DNA of 64,000 nucleotides from contig CM075942.1 in the NCBI GenBank assembly GCA_038030265.1, positions 11,428,029 through 11,492,028 on the forward strand. The letters run 5' to 3'. This stretch comes from Corythucha ciliata. Its lineage: Eukaryota; Arthropoda; Insecta; Hemiptera; Tingidae. Under the pieces are notes generated by a model that saw only the letters and a list, made by a program, of their open reading frames with translations, did not search any database and was not told the origin of the DNA. Below are positions 43,560 through 54,713 of this stretch, piece after piece (within the stretch, counting starts at the first letter, position 1; each line of letters opens with the position of its first letter). Both the position numbers and the translations under genes were made by a program.

Positions 43560-44678
43560 AACGCTATGACGCTAAAATTATGCCGCGAATTACCGTTTTC
43601 TCAACACTTCAGCGCTTCTTCTCAATGTCATCGGTGAATCAGATATTTTCCCTCATTTTAGCCGTGATTTCTCTCCATTTTGCTGTGAGTTAGCGATTTT
43701 TCTCAATTTTTGCCGTAAATTAGCGCTTTTTGCTAATTGGTCACGAGATAGCCTCCGAAAACGTCGGCTTGCTATTTACTCAATTTTCTGTGGATTAGCA
43801 AATTGTCTCAAATTAAACTCCAAATCAGCCATACATCTTGATTTTAACCGCACATTAGCATTTTTCTTCATTTTAGCTGCTAAAATTATAGTGCTAATAT
43901 TCGAGCGTTTATTCGCGGGATCTCGATGAAACATCCAGACCGAAATTGAGGACAAAATCGATGATTGGCTAAAATGAAGAAAAAACGGTAATTACTGTTC
44001 TTGCTAAAATTAAGACATGGCCCAGTTTTTGCTTTTCTGTAAGTGCTAAAAGGCTGAAAAGGCGAGAAAACCCGCCAGGGCTATACAATAGAAAAAAACA
44101 CGCTAATTCGGGTTCAAATTTGAGAAAAATGACAAATTATAACAGAAAATGCAAAAAATCGCCCATTCGTAAATGAACAAGTGAAAAGCCACTATTTCGC
44201 AGCTAATTTTTCGAAAAATGCTAATTCACGACTGAAATTCAGAATACTGGCTAATTAGCTGCTAAAATTGGGACGAACGCTAATCCACGGCAAACTTTAC
44301 TCATAACTTTATATGTGTACCTAAGCTTGCTGTAAAGAAATATCCACGGGAAAAATTGAGAAAAATAACTAATTCGCTTATGAAATAGACAAAAAGCGCT
44401 AATTAGTGGCTAAACTAGGAATAATCCTATTTCGCTGACGAAGTTGAAAAGAACTACTAATTAATTCGCGGCCAAAATTGTGAAAAAACCAATAAGTTGT
44501 GGATAGAGCCTGGGAAAACGTTAATTCGCGGATACAAAAGAAAAAATAGGCTAATTCACGGCTAAAATTGGGGAAAACGCTAACTCACGACTAAAATTTA
44601 GTATGTAATAATGCTGACTCACGGCTAAATTTTGAAAGGCGGCTGCCCGGCTCGCCCCTCTTTAAAGCTAGCACTGCA
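43560..44678. repeat. Alpha array, second reverse-to-forward switch
   Basis: Reverse units (GCGAATTACCGTTTTCTCAA, GATTTTTCTCAATTTTTGCC) run to about 43,900, then forward units to about 44,640. The segment ends at a hAT-like terminus, CGCCCCTCTTTAAAGCTAGC followed by ACTG. From 43,806 it is colinear with dispersed block P copy 1 (30,296 onwards). Confidence 0.7.
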
Positions 44679-45363
44679 GATTCTGATTTTGAAAACGATT
44701 TTTTAGGTATCACTTATAGTAGGCTTCTAACTTCTAAATTCTACGGGAATGGAGGTGGAAATATTGGGGAGAAGCCCAAGAGGCCTTTGAAGCGAGGCGA
44801 AGGCCTGTCAATATCCCAAAATTGCGGTGCGTTCACCTGGGTTTATAGGTTCTCTATCCTATCGTGGAAAGCGTGATTCAAATGGCGTTAAAAAGGGGGC
44901 CCTTCTCAATCAGCTGCCTTTAGGAGCCTCTACTTGCCCCCTAAATCCGGCCCCATGTCTAAAAATGGTTAAACTGACCATCGGTCTGGTTCGGGCTTTG
45001 AAAAGGCCTAAACAGATGATTTCGTCATGAAACTGACTAAATCGATCATTGTAAAAATTGGTGAAACTGAGCCTTCACACGCCTTGAAAATTTCTAAACT
45101 CACGATCGTGTCTTAAAATAGCAAATCTGCCTATTCAAGTTCCAAAAATGGCCAAACAATGGTCATTCGCGCCCTACAGAGGGCTACAGAATGACGATTC
45201 GCGCCTTCAATTTGCTGTACTATAAACCAGCTGATTTCTCTTCCGCAATACAGAAAACCTTGACTGAAAATCACTATCTAAAAATGGCTCAACGGACTAT
45301 CCGTCTCTGAAAAATGGCTAAAATGCAAACGATTTGGACCCTAAAAATGGCTAAACTGATTCT
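43806..45363 (+). repeat. Dispersed block P, copy 2
   Basis: Colinear with 30,296-31,578: alpha part, about 280-bp hinge (44,678-44,960) and beta part. It retains 44,222-44,678, absent from copy 1. The strong conservation of the hinge against the decayed arrays suggests either a shared recent origin or gene conversion. Confidence 0.75.
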
Positions 45364-45510
45364 TTGAGCCTTGCAGATGACGTAACTACGATTCACGCCA
45401 TTAAAATTTCTAATCTGGCTTGCCGCAGAGCCGAAAGAAGTGGCCAAGCTGACCATTCACGCCCTTAAAAGATTAATTGACTATGATTAGCGCCCCAAAA
45501 TCGATGAACA
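44950..45510 (+). repeat. Beta array
   Basis: Units such as CTAAAAATGGCTAAACTGAT, AATGACGATTCGCGCC and AAGCTGACCATTCACGCCC. It continues past the end of block P with its own unit order. Confidence 0.65.
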
Positions 45511-48500
45511 TCGATCGGAGAGGGAATAAACTACCCTACGGACTTACTCGCTACCCCCGTCGACAAAAATATAATGTAAATAGGTGAAAATTAGGGGGAG
45601 GGAGGATTTTCGGAACAGGAAATTATTACCCACCTGGATTTAGTACGTTTCGCCGGCCCTGCTACCATTGTGGCTAAAGTAACCAGTTTTTTTCTAGGGG
45701 AAAATTGGATTCTTAGGCTGAATTTTCAATATCCGGGGTCTTTCCAGTGGAGGGGGGGGGGAAGTTATAAGGTCAGTTCAACTTTCGTGAACCCGGGTAC
45801 TGGGGTACTGCCCTTTTTTTCTTTTCTTTTAAACAAGAAATCTGTGGAGGGGGGGGGAGTGGTTCCCTCTCAAAATATTCGACTGAATTTGACGGTTTTG
45901 TAGACTGTCCTCTTCACCGAAAATGAACTTGTCACTGGACAATGTTATGTAACGTCACCTAAAAATTCCCCCACCACCATCACACTATACTCAACGTGGG
46001 AAACACATTCTCTAGTCGTCTTCCTATTCCCTCGCCCGTCAAATTCTCAAGCGTTTTTCTTTTTACAATTGGTAGAAACTTTATTTCCTACCTATGACTA
46101 TAAAAATTATAGTCCAAACTGAGAAGGCTAAAAAAAAAATAAATAAATAACGCCGCGTTGAAGTTTATTGTAGCGATCTAAAGTCGAGGTCGGTTAGTCA
46201 AGAAACAATGGACCACTTGACAAACTTCATTAACTTCAAAAGAGATGAAAAAAAAAAAAAAAAAATTGAGTAAGGACAAAAGATTGTTGAATCTCGCCTG
46301 CGAGGATCGCTGTTTTGTTTTTTTCCTGGCTTGTTTGTGGCACCGCGTGCCATATACGCCGTGCATTTTACAGTTCTCGATTGGAAGATTTTCCTCCTGT
46401 GGACTCTGTATAGGTAACAAGTCTCAAATAGTATTTGTTTAAGAGAGACACACACACACAAAAAGTGAATGGCCTTCGTGAAGAGCTTCTTAGAAAATAT
46501 CTTGACGCGTATTTTTTTTTTTTTTTTTTTTCTTTCTTTCTTCCCTCGTCAATGTCAATAATAATAAGAAACCTGTGGGGCGCGAATTAATAAAAGCAAA
46601 CATGTAGTTTTTACTAGGAATAGGCTGGCAGCTGACTCGAAACTCAAATAAATACGAAATTTCAGGTTCACCCGCGTATTTCTGGTTTCTCCGGGATAAT
46701 CCCAGGACCTGTAAGATCACGGGGGTTTCCACTCGAAGCTTTAGATTGGAGGAGCGAGAAGAAAAAAAAAAAAAAACACCAATCATATAGAGAGCCGCAG
46801 CTACCTGATCCCTGTGAATGCAACGTGTGATTAGAACTAAAAGTCATGCTGTCTCATTTTTAAAACTGTTAATCTTCCTGATTGCCTTCATTCACAATTT
46901 CAATGTCAGTCAGATCCGTCCATCGCGGGGCAAATTCTTTTTTAATGAGTTTTTCCATTCACCCAACGGAAAGAGAAAATAGTCGTTGCAGTTTGCGTAG
47001 GTGATGATGTGTGGTCAGTTTTGCATCACACAGAACTCCAAATAGTGTTAAGCGCCCTATTTTTTATTTTTTTAAAGTTGAAGGTTGGAGTTGAACGACC
47101 CGCGAGATGCCCCCACTTCTACTCAGCACTACACCAGTTTTTCGCTATAGGCTCATTTCAGGGCAGTAGGCTGCGAGATATGTATTTAGTGAACTCGCAT
47201 TCCTCTTTCCCCTGTAATTATAGTGTTTTTGAAGGCGAAATGACGGGCGGACGCTGATAGATCAACTTTTTTTTGTGTGTGTGGCGTAAACAGGGTTTTC
47301 ATACGTTTCAAAAGCCTGTTGTGTTGAGTGGTTGAGCGCTCAACGCGTCAAATAAAGGGAAAGGGAAGTCCCAAAGTCGGATGGGGATGTGTTGGTGGGA
47401 AGGGGAGTGTCAGATTTTCTACTTCTAAAGTGTTTATTCTAACGAATGCGTTGGACTTGTTGTTGCAAAGCCTTTTGTACGGAGTAGTTCTGTATAAAGG
47501 AGTGTCATGATCAGGAAGGCAACCCTCCTCCTCTCTCCCACACTATCGAATACATCCCCTAAGCCTATAATCTGTCTGATTTGACAGCTATAGAGTTGGC
47601 TCTACCCTCTCCTTTCAGCCAGAATTTCGATACTCGGTAGTAGAAACGTAGCCCCAGGGTCCAGGAATTGAAAGTTACTCAAACAGGTTTTGGTTCAGAA
47701 CCTTGCGACCCAAGACTTCGTCATACTCCTTGATTAATTACTTCTTGGCTAGAGCGTTGAAGAGAAACTGTGGTTTAAAAAAAAAAAAAAAATCAACGGT
47801 GAAACTGATTTAGGTAAAAACAATTAATTTGAGGCAGGTCAGTTAACTGTAATTAAGACACTTGAAATATTTCAGTATTCCACTCTTCCGCATGTATTTT
47901 TTTTGTTTTTATGTTTGCATCACATCCAACTTTTTTCTTTGTTTTTTGTTGAACGAAAATGAAGGGAGAGACCTTATTTCGTTAAGTTTTAACCCAATTC
48001 ACGGTATTCTCTGGGATATTTATACTCAACCTTGTCTTAAATTGTACTATACCGAGCAATCGGTGTTAATAAACAAGCGTAATCGCGTGTTGATAAAAAA
48101 ACGAGCCGCTTATTTTAAGGTTGACTGTTACCAGTCGTTATCACTGCCCCCTGGATATGAGAGAGGGGAAAAATCGCGCTATTTCTGGGTCATCTTGAGA
48201 TTCAGCCTTATAGTGTAATCGAGCAAGCCATTGACCTAGCCCACTCAATGTCGGCATGGGACTTTCGGTGTAGGAATGGTTTTTCAATTAAAAGATAAAG
48301 GTCCCCCTCTCACCGGTTAATGAAAATCTGCGAACTAATGGGAAACTTGTGGTTTTTTGACAGTAAAAAAAAAAATAAATAAAATAAATAAATATAATAT
48401 TTCTTCGCTAATCTGATGGCTCTTCCCTCTTTCAATACGTCGTTGAATTAGGTCAAGAGTTTTTTTTTTGTATTAATGAAAGAACCACCTTGTGAAAATA

Positions 48501-48580
48501 AACGTAAAATTTCTAATTAGGGGGGCAAGTACGAAGTGGTATTATAATTTTAACACGGCGTTATCCTATCACAATTAAAA
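45510..48580. other. Stretch without recognised gene
   Basis: Short frames only. It contains a (CA)6 at about 46,448-46,460, poly-A and poly-T tracts (46,248-46,264; 46,512-46,530; 47,778-47,793), and a 118-codon plus frame (47,862-48,218) that matches nothing I know. No splice-supported exon was found. Confidence 0.45.
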
Positions 48581-48584
48581 TGGT

Positions 48585-48737
48585 TGTCACGTGGATTCCT
48601 GTAATGAACAGCCTCCGAACTCTTAATCAGTTGTTCATTAAAACGCACACACATCTGAATTTAGAAAAATAAATAATTGTTATTGAGTCAACAGAAAATG
48701 CCTTTCCTCTTATTTTCCGGCCACTCTTGTCACAACA
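48585..48737 (+). repeat. Possible 5' LTR of element A
   Basis: A TG...CA bounded segment of about 153 bp placed by analogy with G1 and B: it ends TCACAACA and is followed by GTTGTCGACGAGGAT. There is no second copy, so the left limit is a guess. Confidence 0.35.
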
Positions 48738-48823
48738 AGTTGTCGACGAGGATAAAGATCGTATTCGCTCAGTGATTTTCCCGGATTTTTTTTTTTTTTT
48801 TTTTTCACTTCGTTCTGATCGTC

Positions 48824-49951
48824 ATGAATGAAGAACAATTCGACAGATTCATGTCACTTTTGACAACCGCTCTTGGAAGTCAACCAAACCCATCAGTTCA
48901 TCAGATCATACCGTTCGAAAGCTATGACGCCAAAAATGAAAAATTCTCTTCCTACTTGGAACGATTTCACAACTATTGCGTCCTCAAAAACATTAGCGAT
49001 CAGAAGAAAAAAGCTCATGTGCTCTTCAATCGGAAAAGAGCACTACAACAGTCTCGCTGCACTTTTAGGTCCAGAAAAGCAAGTCAAGGACGTAGACTTC
49101 ACCTCATTAGTTACACACTTCACGAAAATGCTCTCTCCTACTATATCTTCAGTCGTCTCTCAGCATTATTTTCTCCATGTCACTCAACAGTCACACCAAT
49201 CAATATCAGATTTTGTCGCTTCACTCAAAGGGAACCTGAAAGATTGCAATTTCTACACTACTTGCACCGCATGTGATACGAGATTATCCATTGCTGAATC
49301 GTTTCTTCGCGCCCAATTCATCAGAGGCCTGAAAGACAATTGGATACGCGAGCAACTCCTACAGGACACTTCCCTCGATGGTTTTGAAGCCCTACTCAGT
49401 AAAGCCCATAGCACTTGAAGCGTCCCGCTATGAATCGAACCAGTTGGCCAAACCTTTTGACAACCCATCGTATGAAATCAATGATACCCATAAACTTCAC
49501 AGAGCCACTAGACCCGCAGTCGTCGTCCTAATCAACGATTTCCGTCCAAACGTCGTGTCGATTACCGAGCGTTAGGCATCGATAATCTCTGTCTGAATTG
49601 CGGTTGGTCAAACCACACATTGCGCGAGTGCACGAAAGATCGTATGTCACTAAAGTGTTCTTCCTGCGGTAAAATTGGCCATGTCTCGAAGGTGTGCATC
49701 ACCTCACTTCTCCGGAAATCTAAAACAAATACCCTATCGTCTCAGCATTCTCAAGATGAAAATATTGTTTCGAATGAATATGGAATCGTTCGAATGGAAG
49801 ACACAGAGGATCTATACGAAGTAGGTCATGACTCAGACAAATACATCGTCACCGTTACTCTTAACAAGAAGCCTCAATCCTTTGAAGTTGACTCAGGCGC
49901 TCGTTTTTCCCTGCTATCAGAAACCGATTTCCAAAAGCTTAAACTCAACGT
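48824..49951 (+). pseudogene. Element A Gag, zinc knuckles and protease start, with frame breaks
   Basis: Gag begins MNEEQFDRFMSLL. Homology changes frame near 49,020 (after KKKAHVLF), near 49,400 and near 49,545. The capsid region includes SFLRAQFIRGLKDNWIREQ. Zinc knuckles are CLNCGWSNHTLREC and CSSCGKIGHVSKVC. The protease starts with SFEVDSGARFSLLSETD and is interrupted at 49,951 by element B. Confidence 0.8.
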
Positions 49952-50080
49952 TTATTACGTCTGTCATGCCTTCTTACCTTTTCAGCCATGTGTATTATTG
50001 TTCCCCTTTTTGTTTACTTCTCGTTGAATAAAATATTTACCCAAAATTGTTAGGGATTCTCTTTCTCTGAAGACACAACA
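49952..50080 (+). repeat. B 5' LTR
   Basis: 129 bp, beginning TTATTACGTCTGTCATGCC and ending GAAGACACAACA. It is followed by AATTGGCGACTT. It contains 33 bp (from ATGTGTATTATTG) that the 3' LTR lacks. Confidence 0.85.
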
Positions 50081-50213
50081 AATTGGCGACTTGGTGAAAC
50101 TCGCACTTCGGCCATTCGGAAGAGGAATGCTCTTTTTCCGACTATCTCCGCACTCTACACGGATCGAAAACTATTCCGGACCGTTACCAGCTAATCGCTA
50201 AAGACGAAATAAC

Positions 50214-51195
50214 ATGGATCCCGAACAGTTTGAAAGACTCTTAAACGCTTTTACTCAGTCTCAACTCAGCTTCATTCAATCCTTTCAAACCCAACAATCG
50301 ACTTCGTCTTCCTCGGCACAGCAGAACAGCGTATCAAGCGTGCAACCATTCGAACACTTTGATTCAACTAGAGAAAAGTTCAATTATTACATAGAACGAT
50401 TCGAAAACTACACGGCCATTAAAAACCTCTCGGACCCAATAAAGCAAGCTCAACTTTTATGCGCCTCCATCGGGCCTACTCATTACAGCAATCTAGCCTC
50501 ATTTCTCGGCCCGGAAAAACCTGTCAAAGACTTAAATTACAACGAGCTCATACAAAAATTGAAAGAACTACTGGTACCAAAACGCAACGTCGTCGTAAAT
50601 CAGCACTATTTTCTCAGTGTTACACAGAAGGACACTCAAGCGATTGCTGAATTTGTCTGCAGCCTTCGTGAATCATGAAACGATTGCGATTTTTTCGTTA
50701 AATACCAGTGTGATTCAAACGTCTCTGCCTCCGACATTTTTTTGCGAGCTCAGTTCATTAGAGGGTTAAAGGACAACTAGATTCGTGAACAGCTTTTGCA
50801 ATCCCCCCTCCTAAACTTCGATGAAATCGTATCCAAAGCCGTCGCTCTCGAAGCATCTTTCTCCCGGATTTTCGTCTTACACTCACTCGAATGCTTTCAA
50901 GATATTCAACCAGACACCTCACGAAATTGATAAAAACCAACGCAATGATGAACGACAACATGTTTTCCAAAACAAAACCAACGCCTGTACACGAGCGGCA
51001 CGAGGTCACTCTTCGACTCGAACACAAAAGAATATCGATTATCAAGCGTAGGGAATAAATAATCTATGTCTGAACTGCGGCAGATCGAACCACAGGTCGC
51101 GTGATTGCTACACGGACCGAAGAAGTCTAACTTGCAAATCTTGTCTCAAGAAAGGCCACTGTTGTGACTTTTTGGATTATAAAAAAAAGGATTAA
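50214..51195 (+). pseudogene. Element B Gag and zinc knuckles, broken
   Basis: Starts MDPEQFERLLNAFTQSQ. The capsid region has YIERFENYTAIKNL, then an in-frame TGA near 50,676 and a TAG at about 50,778 (in GLKDN*IREQ). The frame changes near 50,870. One good knuckle, CLNCGRSNHRSRDC, is preceded by an in-frame TAG; the second, CKSCLKKGHCCDF, has lost its last cysteine. The MITE at 51,209 follows. Confidence 0.8.
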
Positions 51196-51208
51196 AGTCA
51201 TTACGGAA

Positions 51209-51394
51209 CAGGGGCGTAACTAGAAATTCTTCCGGAGGGGGCGATTTCGGCAGTCCGTAGCCTACTAAGGACCGGCGGGGGTGGGTGTTGTAATGAATGC
51301 CCATCGTATTGTTGGGATTTCGCAAAAACGTGGCTAAAAACGGCCTCCCGGAGGGGGCGATCCACCTATCGCCCCCCCTCTGGGTACGCCACTG
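51209..51394. mobile_element. 186-bp hAT-like MITE with perfect 8-bp duplication
   Basis: The ends are CAGGGGCGTAACTAGAA and TCTGGGTACGCCACTG (reverse complement CAGTGGCGTACCCAGA). TTACGGAA lies on both sides (51,201-51,208 and 51,395-51,402). CAGGGGCG-type ends with 8-bp duplications are typical of hAT MITEs. An older relative is at 22,230-22,433. Confidence 0.85.
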
Positions 51395-51402
51395 TTACGG
51401 AA

Positions 51403-51560
51403 GTGCTGAACACGTTTATTAAAATTAACAGTGTTATCAAAAGGCGAGGATAACCCGTTTCTGATTTCTGATATCTCAGAGGGGAGAACACGAGAGCCTT
51501 AAGGGCGATCATCTTTTGTCTTTTGAAAATTCATGACAATCTCCCCCACTTAATTGAAGA
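51403..51560 (-). repeat. Possible LTR of a minus-strand gypsy
   Basis: Read on the minus strand, AAGTGGGGGAGA (a purine tract like those before the G1 and B LTRs) is followed by TTGTCATGAATTTTC and about 130 bp ending near the MITE. This looks like the start of a 3' LTR. There is no partner copy in the window. Confidence 0.35.
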
Positions 51561-51614
51561 AATAATATTTTTTTTTTTTTTTAACATAAGAACAAAATAT
51601 GTAAATTGGAAATA

Positions 51615-52017
51615 ATTAAGGGGGAGTTGTACATGTGATTCCTCGACCCCCCTCCAATCATACCTCGCCTACTCCGCGTTACGGAAATTACCGCCGTATT
51701 TCTGCACCAATCATGGACTTCAAGGGCTCATTTAAATCTTCAGGAAATTCCGCACAAGCGTACGATCTTCCTTTTTCATATTTCATCCCTAAAATAACTG
51801 TAAAACGCACACAAACGTTTACCTTGAAAATTCACACTCTTTCGATGACTTATTTAAGAAAGCAAGATCGTACGCTTGTGCGGAATTTCCTGAAGATTTA
51901 AATGAGCCCTTGAAGTCCACGATTGGTGCAGAAATACGGCGGTAATTTCCGTAACGCGGAGTAGGCGAGGTATGATTGGAGGGGGGTCGAGGAAACACAT
52001 GTACAACTCCCCCTTAA
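51615..52017. repeat. 155-bp inverted repeat made of two LTR starts
   Basis: The arms 51,615-51,769 and 51,864-52,017 are nearly perfect reverse complements around a 94-bp centre. Each arm, read inward, starts TTAAGGGGGAGTTGTACATG, that is, a polypurine tract followed by a probable LTR start. The right arm fits the 3' end of minus-strand element C. The left arm looks like the end of a second, oppositely oriented copy. The 94-bp centre could be the remainder of the LTR. Confidence 0.75.
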
Positions 52018-52039
52018 CTAATCGAATGAGTAGCATTCG

Positions 52040-53926
52040 TAGTCATCGAAACGTTGAGGCCTCCGCCTGTTTCGCGCTGAGCGACGAAGACAAGGCTCTT
52101 GAATAAGTTGTTGCGAAAGGTCTGTTTGCGGCGGCGGACTTGACGCCGGCCCGATGTCTTGATGTTGGTCTTCGGCTTATTCGGCAGAGTTTGCACGACG
52201 GTTATTCGCAGATCGTTGAAGCCCGGGAACGCCCAGTATCGGGCCTTGGTGCGAAGGCTGTGGCAAATTGTGAGGACGACTGTCAACTGAAGGTGCGAAC
52301 GTGACGGTCTTTTTAGGCACTAAGGTTGAGCGTAATTGGTCCACGTGGCGTTTTATTCTTCGTCCTGAGTCCAAGGTGACAATGTAATGAAGTCGACCAA
52401 GCTTTTGATCAATCGTACCGAACTGCCAACAGTCACGGTTATGAATGTGCAGGCGCACTTGAACCCTCTCTCCTACGTGAAATGATCGAATGAAACCCGC
52501 GACGGGAGGATAGGAGGTTCTAAATTTCGAATTAGGTTTAATAGCATCTAGTCGAATTCGAAGACGTCGATGCAAGTATAACTCCGCGGGTGACTTTCCA
52601 CATGCCAGTGGCGTGGCATGGTGTCGAAGCATGATTGATTTGAGTTTTTCTCGAAGTGGAGTCGGATCGTTGACAGCTGCTTTAAGTCGATGTTTGACTG
52701 TTTTTACGTTTCGCTCCGCTAAACCATTAGTTGCGGGGTGTCCTGGGGCAATGAACTTTTGAAAAATCCCATGGATTTTACAATAGCGCTTGAAATGTTC
52801 ACTGTTAAAAATGGTGGCATTGTCAGAGACCATTACAGCGGGGTAACCATGAGTTGAAAATATGTCTTCCAGGAGTACAATCGTCGAAGCCGTTGACGGA
52901 GCCTCTTTCGAGATCCGGACTTCCGTCCATTTGGATTTCGCATCCACGCAAATCAGGATATGATGATTGCCGTAGGGTCCCAATAGTCCAAGTGGATGCG
53001 CTCCCCAATTGTCCTCGGGGTCTTACCAGGGGTGAACAGGCGCTTTAACAGGGTTGGCCCGATAAGGGCGCAAGCCTCACAACGATTTTACGAGCCGTTC
53101 GACGTCGGCATCGATTTTGGGCCAATACACATATCTTCGGGACCCAATTGTTTCATTTTCATCTCTCCGGGAAGGGGGGCACTAAGGTTGAGCGTAATTG
53201 GTCCACGTGGCGTTTTATTCTTCGTCCTGAGTCCAAGGTGACAATGTAATGAAGTCGACCAAGCTTTTGATCAATCGTACCGAACTGCCAACAGTCACGG
53301 TTATGAATGTGCAGGCGCACTTGAACCCTCTCTCCTACGTGAAATGATCGAATGAAACCCGCGACGGGAGGATAGGAGGTTCTAAATTTCGAATTAGGTT
53401 TAATAGCATCTAGTCGAATTCGAAGACGTCGATGCAAGTATAACTCCGCGGGTGACTTTCCACATGCCAGTGGCGTGGCATGGTGTCGAAGCATGATTGA
53501 TTTGAGTTTTTCTCGAAGTGGAGTCGGATCGTTGACAGCTGCTTTAAGTCGATGTTTGACTGTTTTTACGTTTCGCTCCGCTAAACCATTAGTTGCGGGG
53601 TGTCCTGGGGCAATGAACTTTTGAAAAATCCCATGGATTTTACAATAGCGCTTGAAATGTTCACTGTTAAAAATGGTGGCACTTCCCTCCGTCCATTTGG
53701 ATTTCGCATCCACGCAAATCAGGATATGATGATTGCCGTAGGGTCCCAAAAAGTCCAAGTGGATGCGCTCCCAATTGTCCTCTGGGGTCTTACCAGGGGT
53801 GAACAGCGCTTTAACAGGGTTGGCCCGATAAGGGCGCAAGCCTCACACGATTATACGAGCCGTTCGACGTCGGCATCGATTTTGGGCCAATACACATATC
53901 TTCGGGCCAATTGTTTCATTTTCATC
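52040..53926 (-). pseudogene. Element C integrase, tandemly duplicated
   Basis: Upstream copy (53,178-53,926): WERIHLDFLGPYGNHHILIC and NGLAERNVKTVKHRL, but about 96 bp coding for the stretch with the second catalytic D (VSDNATIF) are deleted. Downstream copy (52,316-53,163): complete DDE core with VSDNATIFNSEHF. Its left part has single-base insertions compared with the other copy (GCTCCCCAATT/GCTCCCAATT, CAGGCGC/CAGCGC, CAACGATTTT/CACGATTA). The last 300 bp encode the C-terminal tail. Neither copy is intact. Confidence 0.8.
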
Positions 53927-54713
53927 GCCCCGAGGTGGGTGGCGTGCAGCTCTTCAAGAACGTTGCTTTGCAGTTTGGCCGTACGACGACACGATCGAGT
54001 CGCAAGAGAATTCCGTCGTTAAGATTGTACGGCTCGTCAGACCGCTGAGACTGAAGACGTTGCACGATCGGTCCGAGTTCGGGGTCATTAAGTGTTTCGG
54101 CCTTGATGGTTTCATATGTAACGTGATCACCAGAGATTTGAAGCATTGTTTGACCAACCAATTCAGAGACTTCGTTGTTTAAAACAACGTCGGTAGAAAT
54201 GCCAGCGGTTTTCCCTGGTGCCCGTGATAGACAATCGGAGTTTCCGTTATCCACTCCTTTTTTGAATTCGACACTATAGTCAAAACCGGAGAGAAATGAT
54301 GCATATCTGAGAAGGCGCGCAGACGTCATGTGCGGAAGAGCCTTATTTTGATGGAAAATCCGCGAGAGCGGTTCATTGTCCGTGACAAGTTTAAAATGAC
54401 GGCCAAACAGATAGTTGAAGAAATGGTGCACGCCAAAAATTATAGCTAAAGCTTCTCGGTCCAGCTGGCTATAATTCATTTCGGACTGAGTAAGAGACCG
54501 AGAAGCGTAGGCGATGGGCCGTTCGTCGTCACCAACTGTGTGACTTAGGATTGCAGCAATGCCGCAGGGGCTAGCGTCAGTAGCCAGTGTGAGAGGAAGA
54601 GACGGGTTGAAGGGCATCAGGACTCTATCGCTGCATAATTCTTGCTTGAGCTTGAGAAAGGTAGAGTGGCACTCAGAGGACCAGAAGAATTTGTTGTCTT
54701 TCCGACAATGATC
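53922..54713 (-). pseudogene. Element C RT end and RNase H
   Basis: An uninterrupted minus-strand frame of 231 codons (ATG at 54,617) with RNase H motifs LTLATDASPCGIAAILSH, REALAIIFGVHHFF and VTDNEPLSRIFH, and an intact tail into the integrase zinc region. Coding homology extends upstream to about 54,713, where B resumes on the other strand. Confidence 0.82.

Larger units (their letters stand above)
52018..54713 (-). mobile_element. Gypsy element C, partial, inverted inside B
   Basis: On the minus strand from 54,713: the RT C-terminus (FFWSSECHSTFLKLKQEL), RNase H, integrase and the C-terminal tail (RRPQRFDDYECYS) close to the purine tract at 52,010. The integrase region is tandemly duplicated (52,316-53,163 and 53,178-53,926). 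RT, protease and Gag are missing. C is a different family from B, though clearly related. Confidence 0.8.

Noticed and set aside
3180..44640. Regularly repeated short units that look CRISPR-like at first sight
   Set aside because: Units are degenerate, lack distinct spacers of constant length and occur in a eukaryotic genome with introns and retrotransposons. They are minisatellite-like arrays.
31067..45030. Matching 64- and 67-codon frames starting [14 protein letters not shown] (31,067 and 44,827)
   Set aside because: They lie in the conserved hinge of block P and run into the beta array. Conservation is explained by recent duplication of the DNA; no domain or splice context is seen.
47862..48218. 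118-codon plus-strand frame starting MKYFSIPLFRMYFF
   Set aside because: No recognised domain, AT-rich base composition and no splice or regulatory context; chance cannot be excluded.
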